This document shows positions 12,070 to 23,331 of a DNA stretch of 64,000 bases, piece by piece; position 1 is the stretch's first letter; each line of letters begins with the position of its first letter. The translations under genes and the position numbers were made by a program. The stretch comes from Membranipora membranacea (lineage: Eukaryota; Bryozoa; Gymnolaemata; Cheilostomatida; Membraniporidae), in assembly GCA_914767715.1 (NCBI GenBank), contig OU612071.1:22069681-22133680 (forward strand), in the 5' to 3' direction. A model generated the notes under the pieces. That model was not told where the DNA came from. It saw only the letters and a program-made list of their open reading frames with translations, and ran no database searches.

Positions 12070-12880
12070 TGCGAGGATTAGCCCCCCCCCCAGCCAGACC
12101 AATCACATTGTGAGTAAGGCAGCAGTGCACCCCTTCGAGGAGGTGTTTGAAACTTTAGGCTCATAAGTGAGGTTGGTGTCGATTTAGGACTATTAATAGG
12201 TGTTTTGTGGGTTATTGGGGCGGGGGAATTTCTGCTTGTTTGATTATGATGGTTTTTGTTTTGAATTGGGTTAGGCCGTGTGGATTGGTTGTTTTGAGTT
12301 GACGGATGTTTGTTTGTTGTTCTTTGCCTGTGTGATTTATTGGCAGAGCTTTCCCTCTTGTTTTGGATCAGGGGCTCTGCTGTTTGCCTTGTTGTTGTTG
12401 GGTTTGTGATTTCTGATCTTGGGTTGTTTGGGGTTGATTTGCCGGTAGGTTTTTAACGCCTTGGTATCCTACTCGGCAGGGTGAGGCATTGGTGTACCTG
12501 GCATGATTGCAAGCGACAATGGAAAGCCCAAAGAAGGCTGAATATTCAGCCTCCCTGAACTTCTCTTCACTTTCAGGAATCCATTATAACATTTGTAGAG
12601 TGTTCTCTTTTTGGAAACCCCAATATACTTTGCATGAGCTGATGTTTAGATGTGGGTTTGATCTTTGGAGTATATGCCTAGTTGAACCAAAGTCTCTACC
12701 ACTTTTTCGTGGGCAGTGGGTGGTCATGGTGAGTAGCTTTGGCAGCTCATTCCCTCTATGTGCACAGTAAGTTTTGCCTTCAAGAGGTGGAATTTTGTTA
12801 GTAACTTCTATGATCCATTCCACAGATTTTGAGTCAGAACAGGTCATTTTGAACATGGCTTGGGTACGGTTGTACCTCAA
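12070..12880 (-). pseudogene. possible retroelement ORF relic in a strand-skewed block
   Basis: From 12,080 to 12,480 the plus strand is strikingly G/T-rich and begins with a C tract. Read on the minus strand it encodes a broken, Asn/Lys/Gln/Pro-rich polypeptide (QINPKQPKIRNHKPNNNK, NHTGKEQQTNIRQLK). The adjoining open frame at 12,880-12,584 reads WIIEVTNKIPPLEGKTYC, RGNELPKLLTMTTHCPRKS and RDFGSTRHILQRSNPHLN. Basic, low-complexity sequence next to a compact domain resembles the gag-like ORF of a retroelement, but no family motif such as a CCHC knuckle is present. Stops and frameshifts indicate a relic. Confidence 0.3.
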
Positions 12881-13115
12881 GAATTTGGCTGGGGTTGGTT
12901 CATTTGATTTAGCAGTTGGTGGATTAAGAAGGTTTATTAATAAACAGAATGTACCTCAAGTAGCACACACTACATACAGCAATGTTAAGAGTCGAAACAG
13001 AACAATTTAAGTTGAGACCACGAAAACTAATGCTTACATCTACACGAGTGCCCACCGGTATAAAATAATAAACATTGGAAAAAAAATATTTGACTAAAAA
13101 CCTACCCTTCCCCAC

Positions 13116-13958
13116 CTAAGCTTACCTAACAACCATGCTATTTAGACCTTTAGAGTTATGTCATTAAGTTATCCTGCTAAACAATAAAGGAAAATAAGTC
13201 TAAGTGCAATGAGCAAATATCTGCTCAAAAATTCACTGATAATAAAAACATATTCCAGGTAGGAAATCTCAAGATTTTTACCCCACATAGCATCAGTGAG
13301 TAATTGGGGATGGCGTAAATTAAAAACAAATATTACTATACTGGGTCAAGGATTGATAGGGGGATGGGAAAGTGGTATATATAAAGCTTAAATTCATTTG
13401 ACTGAATGAAGTTTTCTGCATGGGTGTGTAAAATAGGCTCCCCCAACTCACCTAAGTGCCACTCACATTATTGAACCACTTTTATATACTTTTCATGTGG
13501 ATTCAAACTCATATAAAAAACAATGGGCTGTATAAATTTGGAGTTATCTGCTCTCAATTTGCTAAAATAATTCATTTGGCTTTTTACCTGCAAGCTTTTT
13601 TTTGGGACTATGATCAACAATGGAGATTATTCAGAAATGCAGAAATTCTCAACTACATAGGAAAATAATTTTAATCTTTGCATTGCTTAGTTAATTTTGA
13701 CCATCAATCATTGTCATCACTCTTATTCAATGCCGAGATTATTCAAGATTGACAAATAATAAATGTTACAAGGGTGAGTAGTACAGATCATGAATAAATT
13801 AGAAATTGCCTTCCCCTGGTTAACCCTTGATGGAGTATAGTTGAGTATTGAAACCAGATTACTTGCTATACATTTCAGTTACAGACACGAGGTTATCAGA
13901 CGTAGCTAAATAAAGAAAATATTTTTGAAAAACTTTTGTTTGTAATATTAAGTAATAT
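13116..13958. other. non-coding stretch
   Basis: AT-rich sequence with no supported exon or repeat. It lies just past the 3' end of the minus-strand gene that terminates at 13,959. Confidence 0.4.
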
Positions 13959-15106
13959 TTATCTCAGCTTTTTTACTTCTGTCATATCCACCGCTTTCTT
14001 TGCCTTTTTGTTGGCTCTTGCAGCACTCAGGCCTACACACTGTACCTCAGCCAGCATCTGAAACACAAACTGAACATTAGAATATATCGTACCTCTCAGC
14101 TGTGTTATAGTGAATACAAAACCAAACCAGTCCATCCACAAAATTCTTCTGGTATTCCCGAGGGTCATCAAACCAAGTTAGCATTGCAATTTACTGCGTC
14201 TTGTCATGCGGCAACTTTCTTGTAAAAGTAGCCGTGAAACAAAGCTGGTTCTTCTTAAATCGTCTGAAAGTTTCGAGTGTACACCTACGTTATCGATATC
14301 ACATTGAATTGAAGTAATACAAGTCAGTGGTTCCATGACTGAGAGAGGTCGTTAATGTCACTTTATAGCAACATAATTTGCTCTCAGTAATCTATGCTAC
14401 TCACCAAATCTTTCTGCTTCTCAGTATCCGGACTGAATTCAATCAGCTCCTGTACAGTACCGAACTTTGGTGCAGGTCTCTCCTCTACTGGCCTTTCTGC
14501 TTTGAGGTTGGCCACATCTTCCTTAAGTTCGAGAATAAGCCCACACAACATATGTATATCCTCTGAAATAAACACAACAATTTTTTTGTGAGGTTCAATG
14601 GTTTTTTCACACCTGAAATATCTCTGCTGTGAGAGTGTAGCCACTATAAGTGGCTGATAATTTGGCTCAAACACCCGTTATTTTGATATTGATGGATCCT
14701 CTTTTTTTTCTCATTTCCATTCACCTTGATGATCAAATCTATTTTGTCTGCCAGGAAGCTCAGTACGTCTCCGCTGTTAATCATTAATGTTACACATCGG
14801 TTTGATATCATCAATTTGAGAAACTTGGGATTCTTTCAACACAGATTTCTATCCACAGCCTTACCCCATGAATCATTTCGAGGCCACCGTCATCATATCA
14901 CCAATGTTCTACACTCACATTGTTTTTTCCCGTATTGTTTTTCTCATCTCTGTGATTACAGTGATTGTTGTGTTCTACAATCTTGATCTCAGCCTCGGCT
15001 CTAGTCTTTTTTTTAAGATCAGCTTCCAGCAAGATCTTTGATGTGCCACATTTAAATTTTTTTCTTAACTGAGCATGATACTCCCCAATAGCTCCGGTTG
15101 TGTAAC
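13959..15106 (-). CDS. 3' exons of a short coiled-coil protein gene
   Basis: Three splice-bounded exons are visible. The most upstream (15,106-14,919) encodes YTTGAIGEYHAQLRKKFK and LLEADLKKKTRAEAEIKI before a GTGAGT donor. The middle exon (14,562-14,405) follows TTTATTTCAG and encodes EDIHMLCGLILELKEDVANL and ERPVEERPAPKFG, ending EFSPDTEKQKDL at GTGAGT in phase 0. The terminal exon (14,057-13,959) follows GTGTTTCAG in phase 0 and encodes MLAEVQCVGLSAARANKKAK, then DMTEVKKLR and a stop. The Leu/Glu/Lys pattern predicts a coiled coil in the middle exon. The join between the first two exons is off by one phase, so an exon may be missing between them. The family is not recognised. The upstream exon lies in a segmental duplication whose other copy (1,890-2,340) is decayed. 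Confidence 0.5.
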
Positions 15107-15110
15107 CTAC
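14590..15110. repeat. segmental duplication copy B, block a
   Basis: This aligns with 1,890-2,340 in direct orientation. It retains an open exon at 14,919-15,106, whereas the other copy does not. Confidence 0.75.
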
Positions 15111-15319
15111 AATAGCAAGAAAATTACAGATGTTAGTGATATAATCAACCAATGATAATAATTTAATAAGTTATCGTACAGCAGGGAATCAATGTTCAAC
15201 TATTACTAAACCACTGAGATGCAGAAAATGGATGCGCTATGGATATAGTAATAAGAATAATAATAATAATGTAGTCAAAAGTTTACTCTGTGTAACAAGC
15301 CTAACTAAACAGTATGTCA

Positions 15320-15940
15320 CAGGCAAAAACGGGCTATATGCGGATTGAAATATTCCTGGTAAAACACGCTTTCCAAATTTCCAAGTTTCTAATTAACATT
15401 AAAATCATTGCAAATATACTTTTATATGCGAAAAATTAGGACGATATCTTTGGCGTTAATTAATTAATGATCAAACCAGCGGCTCAAAAGATATCGCAAC
15501 AAAATTCAGATTTGGCTATTTCTTCGGGCAAAAACGGTCTATCTGCATCAATTGTCATTCAAAATGAGTCATTGGCAGCAAGTACAGTCATTATAATCGT
15601 AATTGCATTGTCCAAATGAATGCATTCACGGTCAATTGAGCATGGCTTTCATTGTCATTGAGAAAAAAACAACTTATAGACCTTTTTTGCTCGAAGCTTT
15701 CTGGCTATTTGTGAACAAAAGAAATTTCAAACAGGTTTTTTTCCAATTTCTGGTAGGAGTTTCAGAAAGTTCTTGATAGCGTTAGAAAGCCAAAAAATAG
15801 CTTAATTTGAATAACAAAGAAAAAGAAATTTTGAAAAAAATACATCTAGACCTTTTATTGCACGTGATTACCTGACTACCCTCTTAGATGTAATTCTTGT
15901 GACTGAGATACTAGTGTTAGGGCCAAGCCAAAGCTTCTGG
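15320..15940. other. insertion unique to duplication copy B
   Basis: About 620 bp with no counterpart in copy A. It contains two related 25-base segments (GGCAAAAACGGGCTATATGC near 15,322 and GGCAAAAACGGTCTATCTGC near 15,528). No open frame or terminal repeat was identified. Confidence 0.45.
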
Positions 15941-15974
15941 CTTAGCAAAGCCCTACATATCCCCTCTCAACTTT

Positions 15975-16150
15975 TTAAGTCTTATTCATTAGCCCCAAAT
16001 ATTCACCATCATTCTCCATGAGCCTGTATGCCAGCTCTGGGGTTGTGAGTGTCTCATTAAGGCTTAATAGATTCAAAGAACTGACTTTCATCTCGCTCCC
16101 AGCAATTGCTAAGTCTGCTGCTGGTGTATCTGCCACATCCACATCTACCT
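15975..16150 (-). pseudogene. exon relic preserved in duplication copy B
   Basis: The minus strand reads TEVDVDVADTPAADLAIAGS, then EMKVSSLNLLSLNETL, TTPELAYRLMENDGE and a stop at 15,975. An AG precedes the frame, and a possible GTGAAT donor lies after MENDG. Just upstream a different frame (RIKVETLEKFEL) is open but ends at a stop, which suggests a frameshift. The duplicate at 5,399-5,560 is more damaged. It is probably an acidic, Leu-rich exon of the duplicated gene; the family is unknown. Confidence 0.4.
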
Positions 16151-16519
16151 CAGTTCAAACTTTTCCAAAGTTTCAACTTTTATTCTCGGAGTGCTGCTGT
16201 TATGCACTATAGAACAAGAGATTTTTTGAATACTACAAAATCTAAACAGATGTTATGGGTCAAGCAGAATATTGTTTTGTGATGGTAGATTTTAGAAGTT
16301 TTACTTCTCAATTTCTGCCTGTAATGTTTTGAAATGATTTGAAACAATATTGCAATATTTCCAAATATTAACATACGGTCGTTGAATCCTGTGGAATGGG
16401 ATACATTTTAACATTATTTTCCTATGTAAAGCAGCATGTATAGACAGATCAAGATCAAGACAGCATTAAGAACAGATCAAGACAGCATTAAATCATGTCG
16501 CCAAAGGCCCGTACAATAT

Positions 16520-17180
16520 ATCACATCATTTGACACTTAATGACTCCAGGCAGCCTCTCTCAATTGCAACAAGTTATAGACTGGTTGAAGTACAACCTCC
16601 ATCAGGTTTTTATTTCTCTGTACTTACCCTCCTAGTTTGCTTGTTGAGGATATTAGTCCGTAACTGTAACTCAAAATGAGTCAACCTTTTAGGTGGTTTA
16701 TGATTCAGCATTGGCAAGTGTTTTCCGGTCCTCTACTAATGTAAGGGTCCCCATGATCATACTTTCATACCAATAGCTTAAGAGTCTGCTATTTTTTCCA
16801 CCCATGATTAAGCACCTTGATACAATGGAGCACCTCTAGTTCGTCGTATGGTGGGTATGGTAGTAGGTAAAAGGAGACAACAGTTTGTAAAAGGCAGCCT
16901 GACAGGACAGTTGAAGGCTAGGAATATGACCATCTAGGCTGGTTTTCTACCAGGTACTCTCATTAAATATATCTCCGCCCTAATTCATATGAGAGAGTGA
17001 ATTAATTGAACATCGTACTACGAAAATAAAGGGGAGGGAAGAGAAATTTCCAATGTTTAACATTTTTATGCCTCACATCACATGACCTGTTTAAATTAGT
17101 CAGTAATGAAACAAACATATTTGCTTGGTCGATGAAGATCATACTCCAAAAAAGTTAGCTAAGATTTCTACTCATTGTAA
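16520..17180. other. non-coding stretch
   Basis: No exon or repeat is supported between the duplicated block and the peptidase relic. Confidence 0.35.
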
Positions 17181-17186
17181 TTTTAC

Positions 17187-17410
17187 CTCTGTGGAAGAGT
17201 TTGGTTTCTTGACTTCTTTGAGGAAACCGCCCCAGCGCTGACGAACGAGACAGTCATACAGATTATTCCGCATCTCTGACTGTATGAATGAAGATGTCGG
17301 GTCGCCTCAAACGAGAAACTCTATGCAGTATGCCACTTCAAACAATCCGCAGTCATCACTGCCCATCTGCTGCTGCATGGGGACGTGGCATACTGTCAAT
17401 GATTTGGACT
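17187..17410 (-). pseudogene. relic of a Ulp1-type (C48-like) cysteine peptidase domain
   Basis: The minus strand reads CHVPMQQQMGSDDCGLFEVA, then YCIEFLV, a stop codon, and GDPTSSFIQSEMRNNLYDCL, ending KEVKKPNSSTE at a GTAAAA donor. The segment QQQ.GSDDCGLF.VAY matches the catalytic Gln..Asp-Cys-Gly signature of Ulp1/SENP-like peptidases, where the Cys is the nucleophile. The downstream P..S..QS.MR..LYDCL pattern is what I recall from transposon-associated Ulp1-like proteins of invertebrates. The in-frame stop between FLV and GDP, and the lack of an upstream His box, make it a C-terminal remnant. It may have belonged to a mobile element related to the transposase at 19-26 kb. Confidence 0.6.
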
Positions 17411-17904
17411 GACACCTCGAAGACCTAAAATGTAGTCAAATTGAGAAATAAACTCAATGACAGTTCACATTAAATTTGATTAATTTATGTTATGTAACCT
17501 TCATAAACCCTTGACAAAGCTCACTCTTTGGCTATTTGTTTTCATGAGAAGTTGCGGAGGCCTTATACATAAGATCACCCTATGTATAGGCTCTGGTATG
17601 ATCTTTGACTGCCACCTTCAGCGTAAATACGCAAGGAATGTATTGGTTTGTCTTCCACTGTCTACAACTTGGAATACAGACAAATTAATTGAAATTGATC
17701 AATGAACTAAGCTATTATCTGTCCAACTAAGCCGAAGAGTTTTGCTTCCTTTCGGTGGTCACTGATCTTATCAGTTCAGTTCAGGCATTCAGCGAGAGTT
17801 TTGATGTGCACTTATACCTCATTTTCATATTGTATTGTTTGTTAAATGCCAAACAAGAAATTTTCACATCAGAGTTGATCAACCAACATCTTTATAAATA
17901 TTTT

Positions 17905-18155
17905 CTACATAAATGTGATGTCAAATCCTGTGCATCTAAACCAAATTGAAATATAAAATAAGAACTGAGACACGCCACGGCAAAAGTTGAAGAGAGAATA
18001 TTCCCAATGATAACATCAATGCCAATTACCTCAGACCTTGTACGGTCCCGTTTATGTTTTAACGTTGGTAAAAATTTTGCCCAGGTCATATTCCTCTGAG
18101 CGATCTCTCCAATATCTTTAAAATATGTCTTTTTCCTCGTGGTTAGTGTGACCCA
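17905..18155 (-). pseudogene. duplicated exon relic, copy B of block c
   Basis: This is the partner of 4,620-4,915. The frame HWVTLTTRKKTYFKDIGEI continues to DRTRSE before a GTAATT donor, but aligning it with copy A shows that the ancestral frame was different and is broken by a one-base deletion. The block sits after block b here but before it in copy A, so the duplication has been rearranged. Confidence 0.5.
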
Positions 18156-18159
18156 GTGG

Positions 18160-19045
18160 TGATCAACATATTCATGTGCAGTTGTTTTTCAGTAACGATA
18201 AGTGAGGCATTTGGAGCTACGATCTGACATAGAAGTGCTCGAAATGGTGTTCAAGCTAGGCCAATTCTTCCCAAGCCAATCACTGCAAAGCTTCTAATGC
18301 ATACCGAAACCTCAAAGGTGATAAAAGTGCTTTAATCAAAAGACTATGCTTCTGCTTTTATCCACTCATATTACATTACATATTACATACTTTCTGCTGT
18401 GAACGCTGCACTGTGGGACATTCTGGATAATTCCACCTGGGTCGCAGTGTCTCTGGCCCGTCTCTGGCCAAATTAAATGAGCCGAAAAAGAAGAAAGGAT
18501 AACCCTGATATCTACATCCTTGAAACCATTGTAAGTGGGAGTAACGCTTTACTCCCACCTTCCCGTGAGAAATACCCCTACATCGATACATTGTCAGTAG
18601 CTTTCGATAGTAGAAGGCCTAGTGTGCTGGCCGGCTGTTCTGTCAATGCAGAAGTACACATAGATGTTTATCTCTTTCAAACAGCAAGTTGGCAGTCAGA
18701 CATTCATTGAACTGATATGGCGGTACTAGACCTGTCATGCCCCTGGCAGGTAGTAATTGACTCAACTCATCACGGAATGAATTTGCAAGCAAATTTGAAA
18801 ACATGCTATATACATTTGATGTCAATGCATACTTCTAATATCACAAAACAGTCGGATACATAAACAATGAAAAAAATCAAACCATGAGTTTACAATGTAC
18901 AAACATACTTACAACCAGATACAACAATATACAAAACATTTCCTACCCTGTTAACCTGGTTATAAATGTGACATTACGATGATGAACGCTTTACTTTTCA
19001 ACTAAGGATATGTGCTGTACTTGCAGATACATATGAATACAATCA
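18160..19045. other. non-coding stretch
   Basis: Short open frames only, with no splice-bounded exon or recognised repeat. It lies downstream of the 3' end of the transposase gene. Confidence 0.4.
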
Positions 19046-19051
19046 CTACCA

Positions 19052-19651
19052 CTAATAGTCAAACACACACCTTGACAGAGTACACCGTAATTCGCTCCAC
19101 CATATTAGCCCTATCTCCGTCAGTGAATTTCCATGCTTCTCAATTTCAGCTAAATAATCCAGAGACACAGATATATTAAGGTAGTTACACATGTGGTAAG
19201 GTTTTCTGAAATCCTCACGCCAGTCCAGGCATTTAAGATGGCAGTAGGTATTCTGGGGGGTCTTTGGTATGGTTATAGTGCCAGAATCTTTCGCCCTGTA
19301 TTTTCGATAAGTCATCACCACCCCTAACAGCTCATTTCCCTCTTTTTTGAACAGCTCGTCACAGACATAACATTTTTTGGCACGGCAATCAGTACTAAAT
19401 CTGAAGAAGACATGAGACTGGTGTTTGCTCTCAAATGCGCAGAATTGAGAAGCATGGCTTGCTTTCTTTCTCTTCCTCTGATTCTCATTCAGCTTCCTTC
19501 CAACCCGTTTGTTGCAGTTTCTGGTAACTGCTTGGGTTAGTGTTTCAGTACCGCCATCACTTGTCATTGAGGGGTATTTAAATACGGATGCTAGAATTCT
19601 TTTTCTCTTTTCACCACTGAGCTTGCAAAACTCCTCAGGGTCGTATGACAT
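19052..19651 (-). pseudogene. C-terminal Cys-rich part of MULE-like transposase
   Basis: This 199-codon frame begins SYDPEEFCKLSGEKRKRILA and contains a basic stretch (KLNENQRKRKKASH). A candidate zinc-binding cluster follows: AKKCYVCDELFKKEG, then NTYCHLKCLDW. Just upstream, between 19,744 and 19,651, the peptide TNNSNESVNKELKRN followed by IIEWEKQGN sits in a third frame, so two frameshifts separate this ORF from the catalytic ORF. The homologous fragment at 41.3-41.9 kb has the same NNPSESVNQKIKH motif, confirming that these segments were once continuous. The ATG at 19,651 is therefore probably not a true start. Confidence 0.6.
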
Positions 19652-19743
19652 TTCCCTGCTTTTCCCACTCTATTATTACCTTTGGAGACGATTTTCTGGT
19701 GAGATTTCGTTTGAGCTCCTTGTTTACTGATTCATTGCTGTTA

Positions 19744-20553
19744 TTAGTTGTCATTAAGCCCAGCAGCCTGTCTATTCTCCCTAACCAAGCTTTTGAATGA
19801 TTTTGCTTGATATCTAATAAACCATTTAGTAATATCGGGGTTTATGGAGTTCCATGATGACAGCAGAGCTTCCAATACCTCTTCAAACTCTGTTTCAGTG
19901 TTACTGTCTAGAAGGGTGGTGAACATGTCATAATGAATTTGGTCATTTTCAGCGTCACATAACTTTGATTTTAAGTACGACTCTGCATTGTCTTTGAGGT
20001 GTTTAAAACATACAATGTGCTGTAGTAAAGGCATGTGAATTTTGAACCCATTCACAGTCTCAAGTGCCCTATCTGATCCCAAGAAACGGATATACTTTAA
20101 TTTAGAGTTCAAGTTCACAATGCTACTAGCAAAATAACGATAACTATGCTCGTTGTGTTCAGTGTGAATCAATGTGGGACCCAAGAGAGTTGGTTCAACC
20201 TTAGTAACCGTGTGTATGACCAGAGGGTGACATATTGTAGTGGGTGTAACAAAGAACTGTCCAATGTTGTACATCATGTCAATTCCGAGGATGCCAGCAG
20301 ATTCTCCAGTGCAAAATTGTTCAATCAAATGAAATTGTGTATCAGTGGCAAGAGTAATGGCCAACTGACACTTTCCCGTCATGCATATGTTAGCTATAGG
20401 ACTGCCCTCTCTTTCTTTTTGATCGTTTATGGCCCATAGTAGCTCATCAACCCACAGCTTATCTTTCACAGAACGTTTCATGTTATATATTAGTGTACAG
20501 TTTTTAAACTCCCCAGATGTATCGGTCATAGTGAGAAGGTTATTATTGTTCAT
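19744..20553 (-). pseudogene. central catalytic-region ORF of MULE-like transposase
   Basis: A frame of 269 codons. Key segments are EREGSPIANICMTGKCQLA, ILGIDMMYNIGQFFVTPTT (the position of the first catalytic Asp in this family), LGPTLIHTEHNEHSYRYFAS, IRFLGSDRALETVNGFKI (second acidic position) and LQHIVCFKHLKDNAESYL (the conserved C..H..). It aligns along its length with the fragment at 41,343-41,945 (DPTLNLGDFYVTPITHRN, GPMLIHFHKTFAAYHS, YGTDGEGELIKALKS, CCYLHVEKNLVSKV). Just upstream of the ATG, PREIIQQ continues the homology out of frame from the N-terminal part, so this too is a fragment rather than a complete gene. Confidence 0.65.
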
Positions 20554-20636
20554 ATTTTGTTGAATGATTTCCCTCGGGCCATGTTACTCTCAATTCCCAT
20601 CCTCCCCTTATCCAGCAAACTAGGCCTAGTTTGGGC

Positions 20637-20721
20637 TAGTCTAAGTGCTCAGACTCCAAGGCGCAGGGAGTTACTTGCGCAGGCTATCAAACTCCTCTCC
20701 CCTTCTCCGTCTGAGCAAAAA
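20637..20721 (+). repeat. left terminal inverted repeat
   Basis: 85 bp, from TAGTCTAAGTGCTCAGACTC to CCGTCTGAGCAAAAA. It pairs with 24,744-24,828 with three mismatches. The short plus-strand frames crossing it (20,557-20,845) are chance readings of the repeat. Confidence 0.8.
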
Positions 20722-21155
20722 ACCTATTATCTCAACAGGCTCACAATTCAGAGTTGCCTCCTATATTCCCCAAAATCATCAAGAAGCAACTCTGAAAATT
20801 AAAAATAGCCTTAGGCACTTCACTTGCAGCAAACTTAAGTTGTAGAACTTAGGTTATTGTTTAGTGCACTCAACCGTGCAAAGATAATGATTGCTATATG
20901 GATCACAGTTATACAAGACAGTAACATATTCTTTGATAACATACACATCACAGAGTAGAAGGATATATAGGATATAGGGATATACAGAGGGGATGCTTCA
21001 ATGATAGTCAAAGTGCCTATGGTTTTTGATTCAGTGGGGGAAAATTGTGCACAGCTGGATGCTACAAACTCATTATCTCTATATGTTATAGTGTCATTTT
21101 TCTCGCAGACATCCCTACCTTTGATGGGCCATAATTCAGTCTATTTATCCTAAAG

Positions 21156-21297
21156 ACTGATTTCCAACTTTGTTGAAATGTCCAACTGTACAAATGTACA
21201 AATGCAGATAGCTCATAGCCTATGTATCCTAGCAAAAAATTACAACAATATGGTGTATAGCTTGAAGGTTGGACATTCCAACAAGTTGGAAATCAGT
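21156..21297. repeat. inverted repeat, small MITE-like element
   Basis: The arms at 21,156-21,186 (ACTGATTTCCAACTTTGTTG, then TGTCCAAC) and 21,268-21,297 (GTTGGACATTCCAACAAGTT, then GGAAATCAGT) are complementary, around an 80-bp centre. It lies inside the 4.2-kb element. Confidence 0.6.
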
Positions 21298-21712
21298 ATT
21301 TATGATTAATACAGAATGAATTATGAAGATGAAGTTTTAGAATACATATCGATCAACCTCTCAATCTGATGACCCCAGATATGCTTGCTTCATAAATAAA
21401 GGAAATATATTGCAAACATGCACATTGTCATACATGTACATCAGCCAGTTTTGATATATATGACAATAGCACAGCCTGTAACCAGATAGCTCTATTGTGA
21501 AGTATTCAAATGGTATTCCAAAACAAGGGCCAATGACTTATAAATATTAAGAAGCGCAGTATGTCCAGTAGTAAAAATAGGCGTATGCACAAGGCCGAGT
21601 ACCAAATAAAAATAAATGTTCAGAGTAAAGTCTTTCTTGAGACAGTAATAAAAAACATAGAGAATATGGCCCTGGAATGGTATGCATATACTTGACCTAG
21701 TAATGTAAATCA

Positions 21713-21785
21713 TAGTCTAAGTGCTCAGTCTGCAAGGTGTAGGGAGTGTAACTCCCTGCACCTTGTAGTCTGAGCACTTAGACCA
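21713..21785. repeat. 73-bp palindromic MITE of the same terminal-repeat family
   Basis: Almost the whole 73 bp folds back on itself: TAGTCTAAGTGCTCAGTCTG at the left and the complement of TGGTCTAAGTGCTCAGACTA at the right. Its ends match the terminal repeats of the 4.2-kb element. The flanks TGTAAATCA and TATGAATCA agree at 7 of 9 positions, suggesting a 9-bp target duplication. Confidence 0.65.
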
Positions 21786-22680
21786 TATGAATCAATGTTC
21801 TGAGCAAGGGCACTCAAGACAATAACTTAACACAGAGGATAGGGCATTGATACCACCTTGGTATGCATCTACATGACTGAGTAATATAAGTCAATGTTCT
21901 TAGTAAGGGCACTTGATACTAAACACCCTCTGAACTGGAGCAGCTGATATCTCCAAATGATGCTACTGATAGGGAGTCACTAAAACTGACTGTCATAAGA
22001 CTACTATCTGGGTTTTTACATGGCATGAGATATCAGGGTCACAAACATCACAGCAAGCGCATAGCTCTTCATGGTCTGATCTAATTTAGTCCATTTGCCA
22101 TTCTAGGATATGTTAATATAAAAGAATGTGCAACAACTTCGCACTCCCTAGAAGCACGACCAGATTCCTGGAAACGCAACAGCAGTGGTGGGACCACCGT
22201 AATGAATGACATATTCAATGTTTCTCAAATTGAGCCCCATTGATAGACCGCTAGAACAGAGAGATACTTTAACATGACCAGATGAATTGCCAAGGTCAGC
22301 CAATATTCTTGACTTGATGTTGCTGTCTGTTATCAAGTGGTACATAACCACTCTGGCTGTGGTAGAACCTACAGGTTGATGCGTGTTAAGTGTGATGTAC
22401 TGGTAAGCATCCACTAAGGTGTTGATGTTTGTGAAGAATATCATAATTCTAGGAAGGTCTAGCAGTCTAGAATTAATCAGGTCACAACAATTTAAAATCT
22501 GCAAGAATGTTCCCTGTAACTTGTATTTTTTTTATGAAAATGAAGCTGAATTGAGACGTTGACAACCGCAAGGTTGACACCATCACCAACTGAACTGTCA
22601 CTGGGCTGAGAGTAACTGCAAGTGTTGGCCAATTTCAGCACTTAAAAATTGAACAGGAAAGCATTGCGACACACTGGGAA

Positions 22681-22797
22681 TAGTCTATGAGCTCAGACTC
22701 CAAGGCGCAGGGAGTTACCTGCGCCAGCTATCAAACTCCTCTGTTTGATAGTTTGATAGATGACACAGGTAACTCCCTGCACCTTGGAGTCTGAGCA
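22681..22797. repeat. degenerate foldback copy of the terminal repeat
   Basis: GCTCAGACTCCAAGGCGCAG at the left and its near-complement CTGCACCTTGGAGTCTGAGC at the right flank a short centre with GTTTGATAG repeats. It belongs to the same family as the element ends and sits in the helicase intron. Confidence 0.6.
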
Positions 22798-23331
22798 GAT
22801 ATTAACATCCACGTGTGGAACTAGCTAGATGCTCCCGAATTTAAGCATTGAAAATTATACACACTTAAAATAATATGACTTACATCATATTCTTCTTATT
22901 GATAGAAACTTTGAAAATATTTGGCACAATGTTTAGTGATGTCTTGACATACTCTATGGTATCATCAGAGGCAGTGGCTGACGTACACACGAAAGGCACA
23001 CTCCTCAGAAAGGAGTGCAAGCTGTAGAGTCTGCCATATGCACTCCGAAATGTGTCGTCCTTTCCTTTCTCAGCACCCCTAAAATAGCATGAAATATGAA
23101 TGTTAGCACATGTCTTTATTTACTTTGAGTGTCTGGCTAGGGGAAAGTACTATTGGTAGTGAAATTTAATCCAAGTGCTGTATATTTAAAATGGTCCCAG
23201 TAATATTAGTTTTCCACTTTAAACCAGAAATGTCATCAGTCGCCTATGTATGGTTTTTCTCAGCTCCATTGACCCCCATAGCTGCCATCATCTACATTTA
23301 CATTTGAGAGCTCATATTGAATATGGGGATA

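Larger units (their letters stand above)
15200..16510. repeat. segmental duplication copy B, block b, with internal insertion
   Basis: This aligns with 5,220-5,790 at both ends. The match breaks after CTCTGTGTAACAAGC (near 15,305) and resumes near 15,940, so about 620 bp is present only in this copy. It also contains the coding relic at 15,975-16,150. Confidence 0.65.

Noticed and set aside
20557-20845. Plus-strand open frames over the left terminal repeat
   Set aside because: They translate the inverted repeat itself; the same peptide appears at 24,642-24,944 from the other end.
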